Notes: generated from the letters alone by a model not told the origin. A stretch of 39,246 nucleotides of DNA from Brevundimonas sp. UBA2388 (GCA_002343425.1 DDSO01000104.1:542-39787); one strand, 5' to 3'; numbered from the stretch's first letter, positions 7,392-15,209 are shown. Program-made: numbers and translations.

Positions 7392-8519
7392 TCAGAGGGC
7401 CTTGAAGGCTCCGGAGCGGATGGCGGCGTCGAAGGCCTCTTTCAGCGCCGGCTCAGAGACGAAGTCGAACTGGGCGATGACATCCTCCAGCGCGAACTGT
7501 GGCTGACCCAGCGCCCATTCGACCGCGACCCGCGCCGGGCCGTCCACGCGCGGAGGCGTCAGGCCTGTCGGCCGGTAGAGGGACAGGGTCGTCCGGGCCG
7601 GAAGAGCATAGGGTTCGCCCCTTGGCACGAGGCGCTCCTGGGCCATCAACACTTCGTCGCGGAAAGCGGGAAGGGCGGACAGATTGGCCAGACGCCGGCC
7701 CAGGTCCGTCAATTGTTCGCCGAGGCGGTTGCCGTCCCTTCCCGGCGCGAGCCACTGGCGAAACGTTGGATCCTGCATCGCGGCCGATTCAAGCAGGCGA
7801 AACAGAACCCGCCCGTACAGGGGCGACACCGAGAAGGTCACATGAAGCGAGGCTCCCTCTGTGGCCAGGGCGTCATGGTACCAGCCCCGCGGCAGGTAGA
7901 GCACATCGCCGGGCCGCATCCGCACCTCGGTCATCAGCTTGCCGCGCGTGGCCGCAAACCAGCGGCGGGTTTCTGCGTCTTCGACCGGAAATTCCACCGG
8001 CGCCTCGGCGCGGTTCTCGTACAGCCGCCAGGTCTTTTCGCCCTCCACCTGCACGGCAAATACGTGGTGCAGGTCGAAATGGGTGTCGAACGCCCGGACC
8101 CCGCCGAAGGAACAATAGACGTTGGCCCCGACCAGCCCCGCGAAGTCCCGGGCCAGCTGATGCGACAGGGCGCGCAGCTCGGGCGTCAGCTCCTGGACGT
8201 CTCCGGCGATGACGCTGGCGCCCATGCCCAGCAGGGTCTGCACCTTGGCGGGCGAAGGGCGCAGGGTCGCGCCCGACTGCGACCGGGCTTCGACGCAGTA
8301 CTGCTCGGGCGGGATCGGCTCGCCGTTAAAGACCATCTTCAGGCTCTGGGCGGTCCAGATCGAACTCTGGTCCAGCAGGGCGTTGAAGCGGGCCCAGTCC
8401 AGAAGCGACCGCTTGGCGGCTCCCTCTTCCGCCGGAATGTGCAGCGGTTTTCGGTCGTTGTAGTCCGCGTCGAACCGGTCGCGCGTGATCGGGTGCAGAA
8501 GTTCGTCCAGAGTGGTCAT
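7392..8519 (-). CDS. JmjC/cupin (Cupin_4-type) oxygenase, paralogue 3
   Basis: A 375-residue protein and the first gene of the minus-strand cupin-gluQ array. The triad is complete: THFD (His147, Asp149) and GWYHD (His215). The EGEKTWRLYENR segment after the first metal motif matches paralogue 1 (EGEKVWNLYEGR), while LPRGWYHDALATEG matches paralogue 2, so the three share a mosaic of conserved blocks. It is likely an iron- and 2-oxoglutarate-dependent hydroxylase of a translation-related protein, by family. Its promoter spacer carries a 12-base palindrome not found at the other copies, so it may be separately regulated. The adjacent glycosylase gene runs divergently. Confidence 0.86.
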   Translation of the reverse strand: MTTLDELLHPITRDRFDADYNDRKPLHIPAEEGAAKRSLLDWARFNALLDQSSIWTAQSLKMVFNGEPIPPEQYCVEARSQSGATLRPSPAKVQTLLGMGASVIAGDVQELTPELRALSHQLARDFAGLVGANVYCSFGGVRAFDTHFDLHHVFAVQVEGEKTWRLYENRAEAPVEFPVEDAETRRWFAATRGKLMTEVRMRPGDVLYLPRGWYHDALATEGASLHVTFSVSPLYGRVLFRLLESAAMQDPTFRQWLAPGRDGNRLGEQLTDLGRRLANLSALPAFRDEVLMAQERLVPRGEPYALPARTTLSLYRPTGLTPPRVDGPARVAVEWALGQPQFALEDVIAQFDFVSEPALKEAFDAAIRSGAFKAL

Positions 8520-8525
8520 GCCGAA

Positions 8526-8554
8526 TAGCTAGAACGGGCGTACGCCCCTGTCGA
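8526..8554 (-). promoter_or_regulatory. Predicted leaderless promoter of cupin paralogue 3 with palindromic spacer
   Basis: On the minus strand TCGACA, 17 bases, TAGCTA, then six bases to the ATG. The spacer contains GGGCGTACGCCC (8536-8547), a perfect 12-base palindrome placed where an operator would block RNA polymerase. The same palindrome is within 30 bases of the divergent glycosylase start. Confidence 0.6.
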
Positions 8555-8563
8555 TGAGACCGC

Positions 8564-9220
8564 ATGCCCCTCCCGCTGAATCCCGTCCAGATCGCCGCCG
8601 CGCGCGAGGCTCTCGTCGTTCTGGACCCCGCGCTGGCCCGTGCCCATGTCCAGACTCCCGTGTTCGGCTGGCGACTGCGCCGGGGCGGCTTTGAGGGCCT
8701 GTTCCACATGATTGTGGACCAGCAGGTTTCGGTGGCTTCAGCCGCCGCCATCTGGGCCCGGGTCGAGACCGGCCTGGCCGGCGAGGTGACGCCGCATCGG
8801 GTGCTGGCCACGGATATCGAAACCCTCCGCAGCTTCGGCCTGTCCATCCAGAAGGCGACCTATGGCCAAGAGATCGCCCGCGCCCAGGTCGAGGGCCGGA
8901 TCGACTTCGACCATCTTGAGCAGTTGTCGGACGCGGAGGCGATCGCGCGGCTGGTCGCGATCAAGGGCGTCGGCAAGTGGACGGCCGAGACCTTCCTGAT
9001 GTTCTGCGAGGGCCGTCAGGACGTCTTTCCCGGCGGCGACATCGCCTTGCAGGAGGCCATGCGCTGGGCGGACGGCGCGACCCTGCGGCCGACGGAGAAG
9101 CAGGCCTGGGCCCGCGCCGAAATCTGGAGCCCGCATCGCAGCGTGGCGGCGCATCTGCTCTGGGGATGGTATGGAGCGGTCAAGCGCGGCGAGGCCGTGC
9201 TGGAGGAGCATCCCGCGTGA
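8564..9220 (+). CDS. DNA-3-methyladenine glycosylase II-like (AlkA/HhH-GPD family)
   Basis: A 218-residue base-excision repair glycosylase that removes alkylated bases from DNA. The helix-hairpin-helix is VAIKGVGKWTA (131-141), followed by the Gly-Pro-Asp-type loop FPGGDIALQEA with catalytic Asp159. It lacks the N-terminal domain of E. coli AlkA, so it is the short form common in alphaproteobacteria. The ATG at 8564 has no clear Shine-Dalgarno sequence. The stop overlaps the GTG start of the TRIC-like gene (GTGA), so the two are translationally coupled. No Fe-S cluster cysteines are seen, which separates it from MutY and Nth. Confidence 0.88.
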   Translation: MPLPLNPVQIAAAREALVVLDPALARAHVQTPVFGWRLRRGGFEGLFHMIVDQQVSVASAAAIWARVETGLAGEVTPHRVLATDIETLRSFGLSIQKATYGQEIARAQVEGRIDFDHLEQLSDAEAIARLVAIKGVGKWTAETFLMFCEGRQDVFPGGDIALQEAMRWADGATLRPTEKQAWARAEIWSPHRSVAAHLLWGWYGAVKRGEAVLEEHPA

Positions 9221-9867
9221 GCCCCATCGTCGATCCCGCCCTGACCGATCCCGAGACCGTGCTCGGCGCGCTCGACTTCGCCGGCGTGGCCGTCTTCGCC
9301 GCCACCGGAGCCCTGGCGGCGGCGCAGCAGCGGCATGATCTGGTGACCTTCGCCTTCTTCGGCGCCATCACCGGAGTGGGCGGCGGCACCTTGCGCGACC
9401 TGCTGATCGGCGCGCCGGTCTTCTGGGTGCAGGACTGGCGCTATATCGCCGTCTGCCTGCTGGCCTCCGTGGCCGTCTGGATGGTGGGGGCGCGGCCCTG
9501 GCGGTTCCGGGCGCTGCTGTGGCTCGATGCGATCGGCCTCGCCGCCTATGGCGTCATGGGCGCCGCCAAGGCCGAGGCCTTCGAGGTCGCGCCCCTGATC
9601 TGCATCGTCATGGGCGCCCTGACCGCCTGTTTCGGCGGGGTGGTGCGCGACCTGCTGGCGGGACAACCGTCGATCCTGTTGCGGCGAGAGATCACCGTCT
9701 CCGCCGCCCTGCTGGCGGCCACCGTCTTCGTCGCCGCGCGGGCCCTGGGCCTCGACGCCTGGCCCGCGGCCCTGATCGCCGCGCCCTGCGGCTTCGCCCT
9801 GCGCGCGGGCGCCCTTGTCTGGGGCTGGAGCCTGCCCGCCTTCCCGGGAACGCCGACGCGCGGCTGA
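9217..9867 (+). CDS. TRIC-type (UPF0126/YadS) membrane channel protein
   Basis: A 216-residue protein with about seven membrane segments formed by two UPF0126 repeats. Each repeat holds the glycine-rich kinked motif: GVGGGTLRDLLIG in the first and FGGVVRDLLAG in the second. Bacterial members are homotrimeric monovalent cation channels; the YadS group has also been linked to glycine uptake. The GTG at 9217 overlaps the stop of the glycosylase gene by four bases; the open frame upstream of it is antisense or shadow. No functional link to DNA repair is apparent beyond coupling. Confidence 0.88.
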   Translation: MSPIVDPALTDPETVLGALDFAGVAVFAATGALAAAQQRHDLVTFAFFGAITGVGGGTLRDLLIGAPVFWVQDWRYIAVCLLASVAVWMVGARPWRFRALLWLDAIGLAAYGVMGAAKAEAFEVAPLICIVMGALTACFGGVVRDLLAGQPSILLRREITVSAALLAATVFVAARALGLDAWPAALIAAPCGFALRAGALVWGWSLPAFPGTPTRG

Positions 9868-10000
9868 CTGTCGCCCAACCGTCGTCCGGCGGTCATCGCC
9901 AAGCCGTCGAATCAGGACTAGGCTTTTGGCTCAGTCAGGGAAGGAGACGTGTCTTCAGTCCGGTTGCGTCGATGATCCCTTCCCGAACGGCGAGGGCCTG

Positions 10001-10561
10001 ATGCAGGTCCAGAGTCGTCCCCCGTCCGGCTGGCCCGCGCTGGTGCTGAACGCCGACTTTCGCCCGCTGTCCTACTATCCGCTGTCGATCTGGCCGTGGG
10101 AGGAAGTGGTCAAGGCGGTCTATCAGGACCGCGTCGACGTGGTCTCGACCTATGACAAGGTGGTCCGCAGCCCGTCGATGGAGATGGTCCTGCCCAGCGT
10201 CATCGCGCTGAAGAACTATGTCGACCAGGACCGCCAGCCGGCCTTCACCCGCTTCAACGTCTTCCTGCGCGACGGCTTCGCCTGCCAGTATTGCAACGCC
10301 ACGGCCGAGCTGACCTTCGACCATGTGATCCCCCGCTCGCGCGGTGGCCGCACCACCTGGGAGAACATCGTCGCCGCCTGTTCGCCCTGCAATCTCAGGA
10401 AGGGCGGCCGGACGCCGCAGCAGGCCGGCATGCCCATCCGTCGCGCCCCGCATCGCCCCAGCGCCTGGCAGTTGCAGGAGTTCGGCCGTCGCTTCCCGCC
10501 GCACTACCTGCACCAGAGCTGGCTCGACTATCTCTACTGGGACATCGAGCTGGAGCCGTAG
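10001..10561 (+). CDS. HNH endonuclease
   Basis: A 186-residue protein with a C-terminal HNH domain. Zinc cysteines form CQYC (95-98) and CSPC (127-130); the catalytic DH pair is Asp107-His108 in LTFDHVIPRSRGG, and the Asn is in NLRKGG. This compact type with the N-terminal LNADFRPLSYYPLS segment is widely conserved in alphaproteobacterial chromosomes as a stand-alone gene. It is not tied here to a phage or restriction system, so a housekeeping DNA-processing role is likelier than defence. The ATG at 10001 with GAGGG upstream is chosen; homology begins there. Confidence 0.88.
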   Translation: MQVQSRPPSGWPALVLNADFRPLSYYPLSIWPWEEVVKAVYQDRVDVVSTYDKVVRSPSMEMVLPSVIALKNYVDQDRQPAFTRFNVFLRDGFACQYCNATAELTFDHVIPRSRGGRTTWENIVAACSPCNLRKGGRTPQQAGMPIRRAPHRPSAWQLQEFGRRFPPHYLHQSWLDYLYWDIELEP

Positions 10562-10624
10562 TGACGGAACGGCGTGGAGCGCGCGCCGTTGACGACAGGC
10601 CCGTCCTGCTTCAGTCGAGCCCTC

Positions 10625-11401
10625 ATGAAAATCCGCGTCAGCGCCGAACTCGTCTATCGCTTCGATCCGCCGACCGACGCCATCTACAAGATTCAGGTCG
10701 CCCACTGGCCGGGCCAGACCATTCTCGAGGAAAGCCTCACCACCACCCCCGCCATCGACCTCGTCGAGAACGAGGATGAGGAGTTCGGCGCCCGTACCCT
10801 GCGCGCCCATCTGTCGGGCGAGGTGGCCCTGACCTATCGGGCGGTGGTCGACAACGGCGTACTCAAGGGCCTGCCGCCGGTAACAGTCCAGCACGACTGG
10901 GGTGAACTGCCGGCCGAGGTGCTGACCTATCTCTGGCCCAGCCGGTACTGCCCCTCGGACCAGTTCGGCCGGTTCGCCGAACGCACCTTCGGGGGCACGA
11001 TCGGGGGCGACCGGGTGCTGAAAATCCTCGACTGGATCAAGGCCGAGATCGACTATGAGCCGGGCGCCTCGGACAGCGAGACCACGGCGGCGCGGACCTT
11101 CATCGATCGGGCGGGAGTCTGCCGCGACTTTACCCATATGGGGATCACCCTTTGCCGCGCCTCCGGCATTCCGGCGCGGGCGGTCAGCGCCTTCGCGCAC
11201 CAGCTCAATCCGCCGGACTTCCACGCCATCTTCGAGGTCTGGCTGTCGAACGGCTGGTGGCTGGTCGATCCGACGGGTCTGGCCCCGGTCGAGGGGCTGG
11301 TCCGCATCGCCTGCGGCCGCGACGCCGCCGACATAGCCTTCCTGACGACCCAGGGGACGTGCCGCCTGGTGCGTCAGTCGGTCATGGCGGAGGCCGTCTA
11401 G
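10625..11401 (+). CDS. Transglutaminase-like family protein
   Basis: A 258-residue cytoplasmic protein with an N-terminal beta-rich region and a transglutaminase-like cysteine-peptidase fold. The catalytic triad is visible: Cys166 (AGVCRDFTH), His200 (PDFHAIFEVWL) and Asp215 (WWLVDPTG). No signal peptide is seen. Family members act as proteases or amide-forming enzymes; the substrate here is unknown. The ATG at 10625 is chosen because homology starts at MKIRVSAELVYRF. Its stop is one base from that of the convergent M1 peptidase. Confidence 0.87.
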   Translation: MKIRVSAELVYRFDPPTDAIYKIQVAHWPGQTILEESLTTTPAIDLVENEDEEFGARTLRAHLSGEVALTYRAVVDNGVLKGLPPVTVQHDWGELPAEVLTYLWPSRYCPSDQFGRFAERTFGGTIGGDRVLKILDWIKAEIDYEPGASDSETTAARTFIDRAGVCRDFTHMGITLCRASGIPARAVSAFAHQLNPPDFHAIFEVWLSNGWWLVDPTGLAPVEGLVRIACGRDAADIAFLTTQGTCRLVRQSVMAEAV

Positions 11402-11402
11402 G

Positions 11403-13166
11403 TCAGCGTCCGCCCGCCGCCTTCCATTCCTCGAGGAAAACGTCGCGGCGCAGCACCTTGTTGTCGGGATCGATCAGGACATGGGCGCCCGCTGCGACGG
11501 GGATAGCCCCTCGACCGCCGGTCATGGCCAGGGTCTGCCGCCGGCCGTCGATCTCGATCTCGACCGGCATGGGGAAGACGCCGGCGTCGCCGGTGACCCA
11601 TTCCAGCGCCAGCTGCCCGTTCTCCCGGGTCTGGCGCAGATCGGGCAGGGCGGCCTGGTAGAGATAGCCGCGGAAGAACCAGGCCAGATCGCGGCCGGAC
11701 TCCTCACTGGTGATGGCGAGGAATTCGTCGGTCGTGCCGTAGCGGGTTGTGAAATTTCCGGGCCGCGGCGTCGCCGTGCCGTAGACCAGCCGCGTCAGCG
11801 AGCGGAAGAAGGCCTCGTCCCCGATCAGCATGCGCAGCGAATGCGCGATCAGCGAGCCCTTGTTGTACAGGTCCAGCCCCGGGCCGACATTGCTCTTGTA
11901 GACATCGTCTTCGGCCCGGTCGGTGCCCGTGACCACCGGGAAGCGGTTGATCAGGTCGCGGCGCTGCTCCTGTAACTCGGCCTGCATATAGCGTTCGCCG
12001 TTCAGCCAGCGCAGGTAGAGCGGCTGCATATAGCTGCCAAGCCCCTCGTGCAGCCACATGTCGTCGGCGTTGCGGTTGGTCATCTGGTTGCCGAACCACT
12101 CATGCGCCAGCTCATGGTGCAGCAGCCAGTCATAGCCCTTGCCGTCGAGGCGATAGGCGTTGCCATAGGCGTTGATGGTCTGGTGCTCCATGCCCAGATG
12201 CGGCGTCTCGACCACGCCCATCTTCTCGTCGCCGAAGGGATAGGGGCCGACGGTGGCCTCGTAGAAGTCCATCATCGGCGCGAACTGGGCGAACAGGGCC
12301 GCGACCTTGGCCGGGTCATCCGAGCGCAGATGCCAGTAGGACATCGGGATCACATTGCCGAACCGGCTTTGGTAGTCCGCCCGCACCTCCTCATACGGCC
12401 CGATGTTCAGGGCGATCGCATAGGTGTTCGGATTGGCCGCGCTCCAGTTCCAGGTCGTCCAGCCGTCGCCGTGGTCGACCGTCCCCATGAATCGTCCGTT
12501 CGCCGGCGCGGCCAGGTTCGACGGCACGGTGATGTGCATGTCCACCCGCTTCGGCTCGGCCAGCGGATGGTCGATACAGGGCCAGAAGATGTCGCAGCCC
12601 TCGGGCTGGACGGCGGTAGCGATCCACGGCGATCCGTCGGCTGTCGTGGCCCAGACGAAGCCCCCGTCCCAGGGCGCCCGGGGCGCCACGCGCGGCGCGC
12701 CGGCATAGGCGATGCGGACCGATACCGTCTCTCCGGCGGCCAGCGGTTCGGCCAGCGGAATGGTCATTCGGCCTTCGGGATTGCTCCAGCCGCCCCCGGG
12801 CAGCTCCCGCCCGTCGACCTGAACCGAGGAAACGGTGAACAGGGTGTCCAGCTCGACCACCACGGCCGTCAGCGGCGCGGTGGCGGTGAAGTCCAGCACG
12901 GCGACGGCGTCGATCGTCTTCGTCTCCGGCATGACCTTGATCGTCAGGTCGGCCTTGTCGAACTGCATGGCCAGCTGTTCGGGCGTGCGCGGCTGGTCGG
13001 TGCCGAGGGTGAAGGCGGTCGATTCGCGCACGGGGGTCACGGTGACGGCGGGTTCGGCGGTGGCGGGGGCCGTTTCCGCCTGGGTGGTGACCGAAATCGA
13101 GACGCAGGCGCCGAGCGCCAGCATGGAAGCGCCCATCAGGGCGGCGCGACAGGCTTTGAAGGACAC
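11403..13166 (-). CDS. M1-family metallopeptidase lipoprotein
   Basis: A 587-residue exported aminopeptidase. The N-terminus is a lipoprotein signal with lipobox LGAC (Cys21). The catalytic region has the GMEHQT exopeptidase-type motif (325-330) and the zinc site HELAH (351-355) with third ligand Glu374 in WLHEG. It is shorter than PepN (about 870 residues): it has the N-terminal saddle and catalytic domains but only a short C-terminal beta domain and no large helical one. It probably trims peptides in the periplasm while anchored to a membrane. It stands alone on the minus strand. Confidence 0.9.
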   Translation of the reverse strand: MSFKACRAALMGASMLALGACVSISVTTQAETAPATAEPAVTVTPVRESTAFTLGTDQPRTPEQLAMQFDKADLTIKVMPETKTIDAVAVLDFTATAPLTAVVVELDTLFTVSSVQVDGRELPGGGWSNPEGRMTIPLAEPLAAGETVSVRIAYAGAPRVAPRAPWDGGFVWATTADGSPWIATAVQPEGCDIFWPCIDHPLAEPKRVDMHITVPSNLAAPANGRFMGTVDHGDGWTTWNWSAANPNTYAIALNIGPYEEVRADYQSRFGNVIPMSYWHLRSDDPAKVAALFAQFAPMMDFYEATVGPYPFGDEKMGVVETPHLGMEHQTINAYGNAYRLDGKGYDWLLHHELAHEWFGNQMTNRNADDMWLHEGLGSYMQPLYLRWLNGERYMQAELQEQRRDLINRFPVVTGTDRAEDDVYKSNVGPGLDLYNKGSLIAHSLRMLIGDEAFFRSLTRLVYGTATPRPGNFTTRYGTTDEFLAITSEESGRDLAWFFRGYLYQAALPDLRQTRENGQLALEWVTGDAGVFPMPVEIEIDGRRQTLAMTGGRGAIPVAAGAHVLIDPDNKVLRRDVFLEEWKAAGGR

Positions 13167-13244
13167 GGCTGGCTCCCCGACGACAACCGGGTCAGCCTAA
13201 AGGGGAGGGCGTGTCGCGCAACCTGAAAGCGGTTCGCGCTGGTC

Positions 13245-13290
13245 GCTTGTCATCCCGGCCGAAGCGAAGCGGAGAGCCGGGATGACAAGC
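13245..13290. repeat. Intergenic 15-bp perfect inverted repeat
   Basis: GCTTGTCATCCCGGC at 13245-13259 pairs perfectly with 13276-13290 across a 16-base loop of GAAGCGAAG type. TGTCATCCCGGC-type palindromes occur as dispersed intergenic repeats in many alphaproteobacteria. It lies between the YjbR-like gene and the M1 peptidase gene. Without a T-tract it is not an obvious terminator. Confidence 0.75.
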
Positions 13291-13294
13291 CGAC

Positions 13295-13627
13295 CTATAG
13301 CCCCCGCGCCTTGCGTTGCGCCTTGGTCGCCCGGCGGGCCCAGGCCTTGTCGATCTGTTCGCGCAGCCGTTCGTCGTCGGCGGCCTCATACCGCACCAGC
13401 ACCGCCGGCCAGCCTTCAAAGTGCGGAGTCTGGAAATAGGTCTGCGGCTCCGTCTCCATCAGGAAGTCGACCGTCCCGTGGTCCAGCGCCAGGGCCAGAC
13501 TGTCGGGCTCGCGGCTGTCATTGACGATCCAGTGCCCCCGCACCCGGATGCAGCGCCCGCCGTGGAGGGTGGAGTCCTCCGCGCCCGGCTGGGTCAGGGC
13601 GTAACTGAACATCTCGTCGCGGGTCAT
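13295..13627 (-). CDS. MmcQ/YjbR family protein
   Basis: A 110-residue small protein of the MmcQ/YjbR (CyaY-like fold) family, recognised by the N-terminal LTQPGAEDS segment, the GHWIV strand and the C-terminal FEGWPAVLVRYEAADDERLREQI pattern. Members are often labelled DNA-binding, but the function is not firmly known. The ATG at 13627 is used because homology begins at MTRDEMFSYAL; the open frame continues 21 codons upstream through the rpmB terminator. Its C-terminus is rich in Arg and Lys (WARRATKAQRKARGL). Confidence 0.8.
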   Translation of the reverse strand: MTRDEMFSYALTQPGAEDSTLHGGRCIRVRGHWIVNDSREPDSLALALDHGTVDFLMETEPQTYFQTPHFEGWPAVLVRYEAADDERLREQIDKAWARRATKAQRKARGL

Positions 13628-13654
13628 GGGCGCGATTTTGGGGTGACCTCGCCC

Positions 13655-13688
13655 AAACAAAAAGGCCGGTGTTCCCACCGGCCCTTTC
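13655..13688 (-). terminator. Rho-independent terminator of rpmB
   Basis: On the minus strand an AAAGGGCCGGTG stem pairs with CACCGGCCTTT across a GGAA loop and is followed by a T-rich run. It begins about 23 bases after the rpmB stop. Confidence 0.88.
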
Positions 13689-13710
13689 AAATCCTGTTGT
13701 CGTCGCCCGA

Positions 13711-14010
13711 TCAGGCGGCGGCGGCTTGCTCGGCCAGCTTGGCCTTGACCTGACGCTTGATGCGCTGGGCGGCCAGCGACAGCTGCTCGTCCTTGGCCTT
13801 GACGATGAACGGGTCCAGGCCGCCCTTGAAGTCGAGGGTGCGCAGGGCGGCGTTCGAGATACGCAGGCTGAAGGTCTGGCCCAGGGCTTCCGAGGCGACC
13901 TTGACCGTCTTCAGCGACGGCAGGAAGCGGCGCTTGGTCTTGACGTTCGAGTGGCTCACGCTGTGGCCGACCATGGGGCCGATACCGGTGAGTTCGCAGC
14001 GACGCGACAT
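13711..14010 (-). CDS. rpmB: 50S ribosomal protein L28
   Basis: A 99-residue basic ribosomal protein with the standard L28 opening MSRRCELTGIGPMVGHSVSHSN and the KTKRRFLPSL segment, the usual alphaproteobacterial length. The open frame extends 15 codons upstream, but the ATG at 14010 is the conserved start. It is transcribed alone from a promoter near 14.12 kb and ends at a strong terminator. The alanine-rich C-terminus (KLAEQAAAA) is typical of alphaproteobacterial L28. Confidence 0.97.
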   Translation of the reverse strand: MSRRCELTGIGPMVGHSVSHSNVKTKRRFLPSLKTVKVASEALGQTFSLRISNAALRTLDFKGGLDPFIVKAKDEQLSLAAQRIKRQVKAKLAEQAAAA

Positions 14011-14100
14011 CTGACTATCCTTGACGGAGCGGGCCGCGAAACCGTGCGGACGCATGAAACAGAGGCGCGCGAGGATGGGGTCCCCGCGCGAGAGGGGGCC

Positions 14101-14129
14101 GTATAGTGGAAGTCACCGCGCCCCGTCAA
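14101..14129 (-). promoter_or_regulatory. Housekeeping promoter of rpmB
   Basis: On the minus strand TTGACG, 17 bases, then CTATAC, about 90 bases upstream of the rpmB start. The strong -35 and the placement before a ribosomal protein gene fit a sigma-70-type promoter. Confidence 0.7.
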
Positions 14130-14227
14130 GGCTTGAGGCGGGTTACGGGCCGTTCAGCCGCCGTTCAATTCCCGCCATATATCGCTTCTATTCATGCGGC
14201 GAAGCTCCGCCGCCGAAGGTCCATGCC

Positions 14228-14707
14228 ATGACGCCGTCCGCCCTGATCCGCCTCTTACCCGTCCTCGCCGGCGCCCTGCTGCTGTCCGCGCCCGCGAGCG
14301 CGCCCTTCGCCGGACCGGCGGCTCCGGCCCAGTCGGGCCCGCCGCCCGTGCTGGCCGGCTACTGGGAATACACGACCAGCGCCTTGGGGCAGCGCGACAC
14401 CGAGACCAAATGCGTCCGCCCCAGCGAGATCAACCGCTTCTTCGGCGGCCTGTCGACGCGTCACTACCGGTGCACCTATCCGGTGCGCGTGGTCGGCAAC
14501 GGCAACGCCCGCTTCGAGGGTAATTGCGTCAGCCGTAGCGGCCGTCAGGTGCGGGTGCGGTTGAACGGGACCTATCAACCGGAACAGTTCAGCTTCCGGG
14601 GCGGCGCCTCGATCCGCGGCGCAGGCATCTGGAGTCCCTACATCCCCGCCACGATCAACGCGCGCCGCCTGGCCGCCCAGTGCCCGGCCGGGGCCGAGTA
14701 TTTCTAG
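14228..14707 (+). CDS. Secreted DUF3617-like protein
   Basis: A 159-residue exported protein: a signal peptide (about residues 1-23, LLPVLAGALLLSAPASA) and then a small domain with the AGYWEYTTSALG opening typical of DUF3617-type proteins. The mature part has four cysteines (in TKCVRP, YRCTYP, GNCVSR and AAQCPAG), probably two disulfides in the periplasm. Function is unknown. GAAGG lies upstream of the ATG at 14228. Its stop is three bases from that of the convergent gene. Confidence 0.75.
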   Translation: MTPSALIRLLPVLAGALLLSAPASAPFAGPAAPAQSGPPPVLAGYWEYTTSALGQRDTETKCVRPSEINRFFGGLSTRHYRCTYPVRVVGNGNARFEGNCVSRSGRQVRVRLNGTYQPEQFSFRGGASIRGAGIWSPYIPATINARRLAAQCPAGAEYF

Positions 14708-14710
14708 GGC

Positions 14711-15079
14711 TCAGACCTCGACGACCCGCGCCACGACATAGGTGTGCTGCTCGCCGGAGGGCAGGGACAGGCTGACATATTCGCCGACGACGAACCGCTC
14801 TTCGCCGAAGCGGAAGCCGGTCGCGTCGTCGGCGACGCCCTCTTCCATGTCGAGAATCCAGCGGCCGCCAGGGCCCTGACGCAGCTGACCCTTGCTGATC
14901 GTTACGTCCCGCGAAAAGCGCCGGACATGGCCGCGCTCCGGTTCACCGCGCAGGGCCTCGCCATCCAGTCGACCGTCGGCGTCCAGGGGGGCGACGATGT
15001 CATAGCCCTCTGTCGGCGCGCCGGCCGGGTGACCGGGCTCGCGGGCGAGTTCGAGGCGGATATGGTGGAACTGGGTCAT
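14711..15079 (-). CDS. Conserved hypothetical protein
   Basis: A 122-residue soluble protein that I do not recognise to family level. It opens MTQFHHIRLELAREPGHPAGAPTEGYDIVAPLDADGRLD-like, with a central ISKGQLRQGPGGRWILDM segment and a C-terminal beta-rich part ending in TYVVARVVEV. It is acidic, with no signal peptide, membrane segment or cysteines. The clean codon pattern and the neat convergence with the upstream gene argue that it is real. Confidence 0.7.
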   Translation of the reverse strand: MTQFHHIRLELAREPGHPAGAPTEGYDIVAPLDADGRLDGEALRGEPERGHVRRFSRDVTISKGQLRQGPGGRWILDMEEGVADDATGFRFGEERFVVGEYVSLSLPSGEQHTYVVARVVEV

Positions 15080-15165
15080 CGCGTCGCTCTCGTTGAACAG
15101 GCTTCCGATTCCGACACTTGCCGGAACGGGCGCAGACCCGCTTTGTTATGGAACAACGCCCGGAA

Positions 15166-15209
15166 CGCATTTGCGGTCCAGGCAAATGCGGGTCGTTCTT
15201 GTGACGACC
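15166..15209 (+). other. Two tandem hairpins in the cytochrome c leader
   Basis: CGCATTTGC (15166-15174) pairs perfectly with GCAAATGCG (15182-15190) across seven bases. Immediately after, GGTCGT (15191-15196) pairs with ACGACC (15204-15209). The pair ends about ten bases before the GGGAGG ribosome-binding site of the cytochrome gene. A cis-acting RNA structure or a protein operator are both possible. Confidence 0.55.

Noticed and set aside
4403..7405. A 1000-codon open frame on the plus strand across gluQ and two cupin genes
   Set aside because: It is antisense to three genes with clear motifs, is extremely Arg/Gly/Pro-rich, and matches no family; it is a GC-driven shadow.
9949..9975. Eight-codon GTG frame after GGAAGGAGA, upstream of the HNH gene
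   Set aside because: The ribosome-binding-like sequence is good but the peptide is too short to support, lies in another frame and has no leader-peptide features.
10001..10561. HNH gene as part of a restriction, phage or homing element
   Set aside because: No methyltransferase, integrase, intron or phage gene is adjacent, and this HNH subtype is a common chromosomal single gene.
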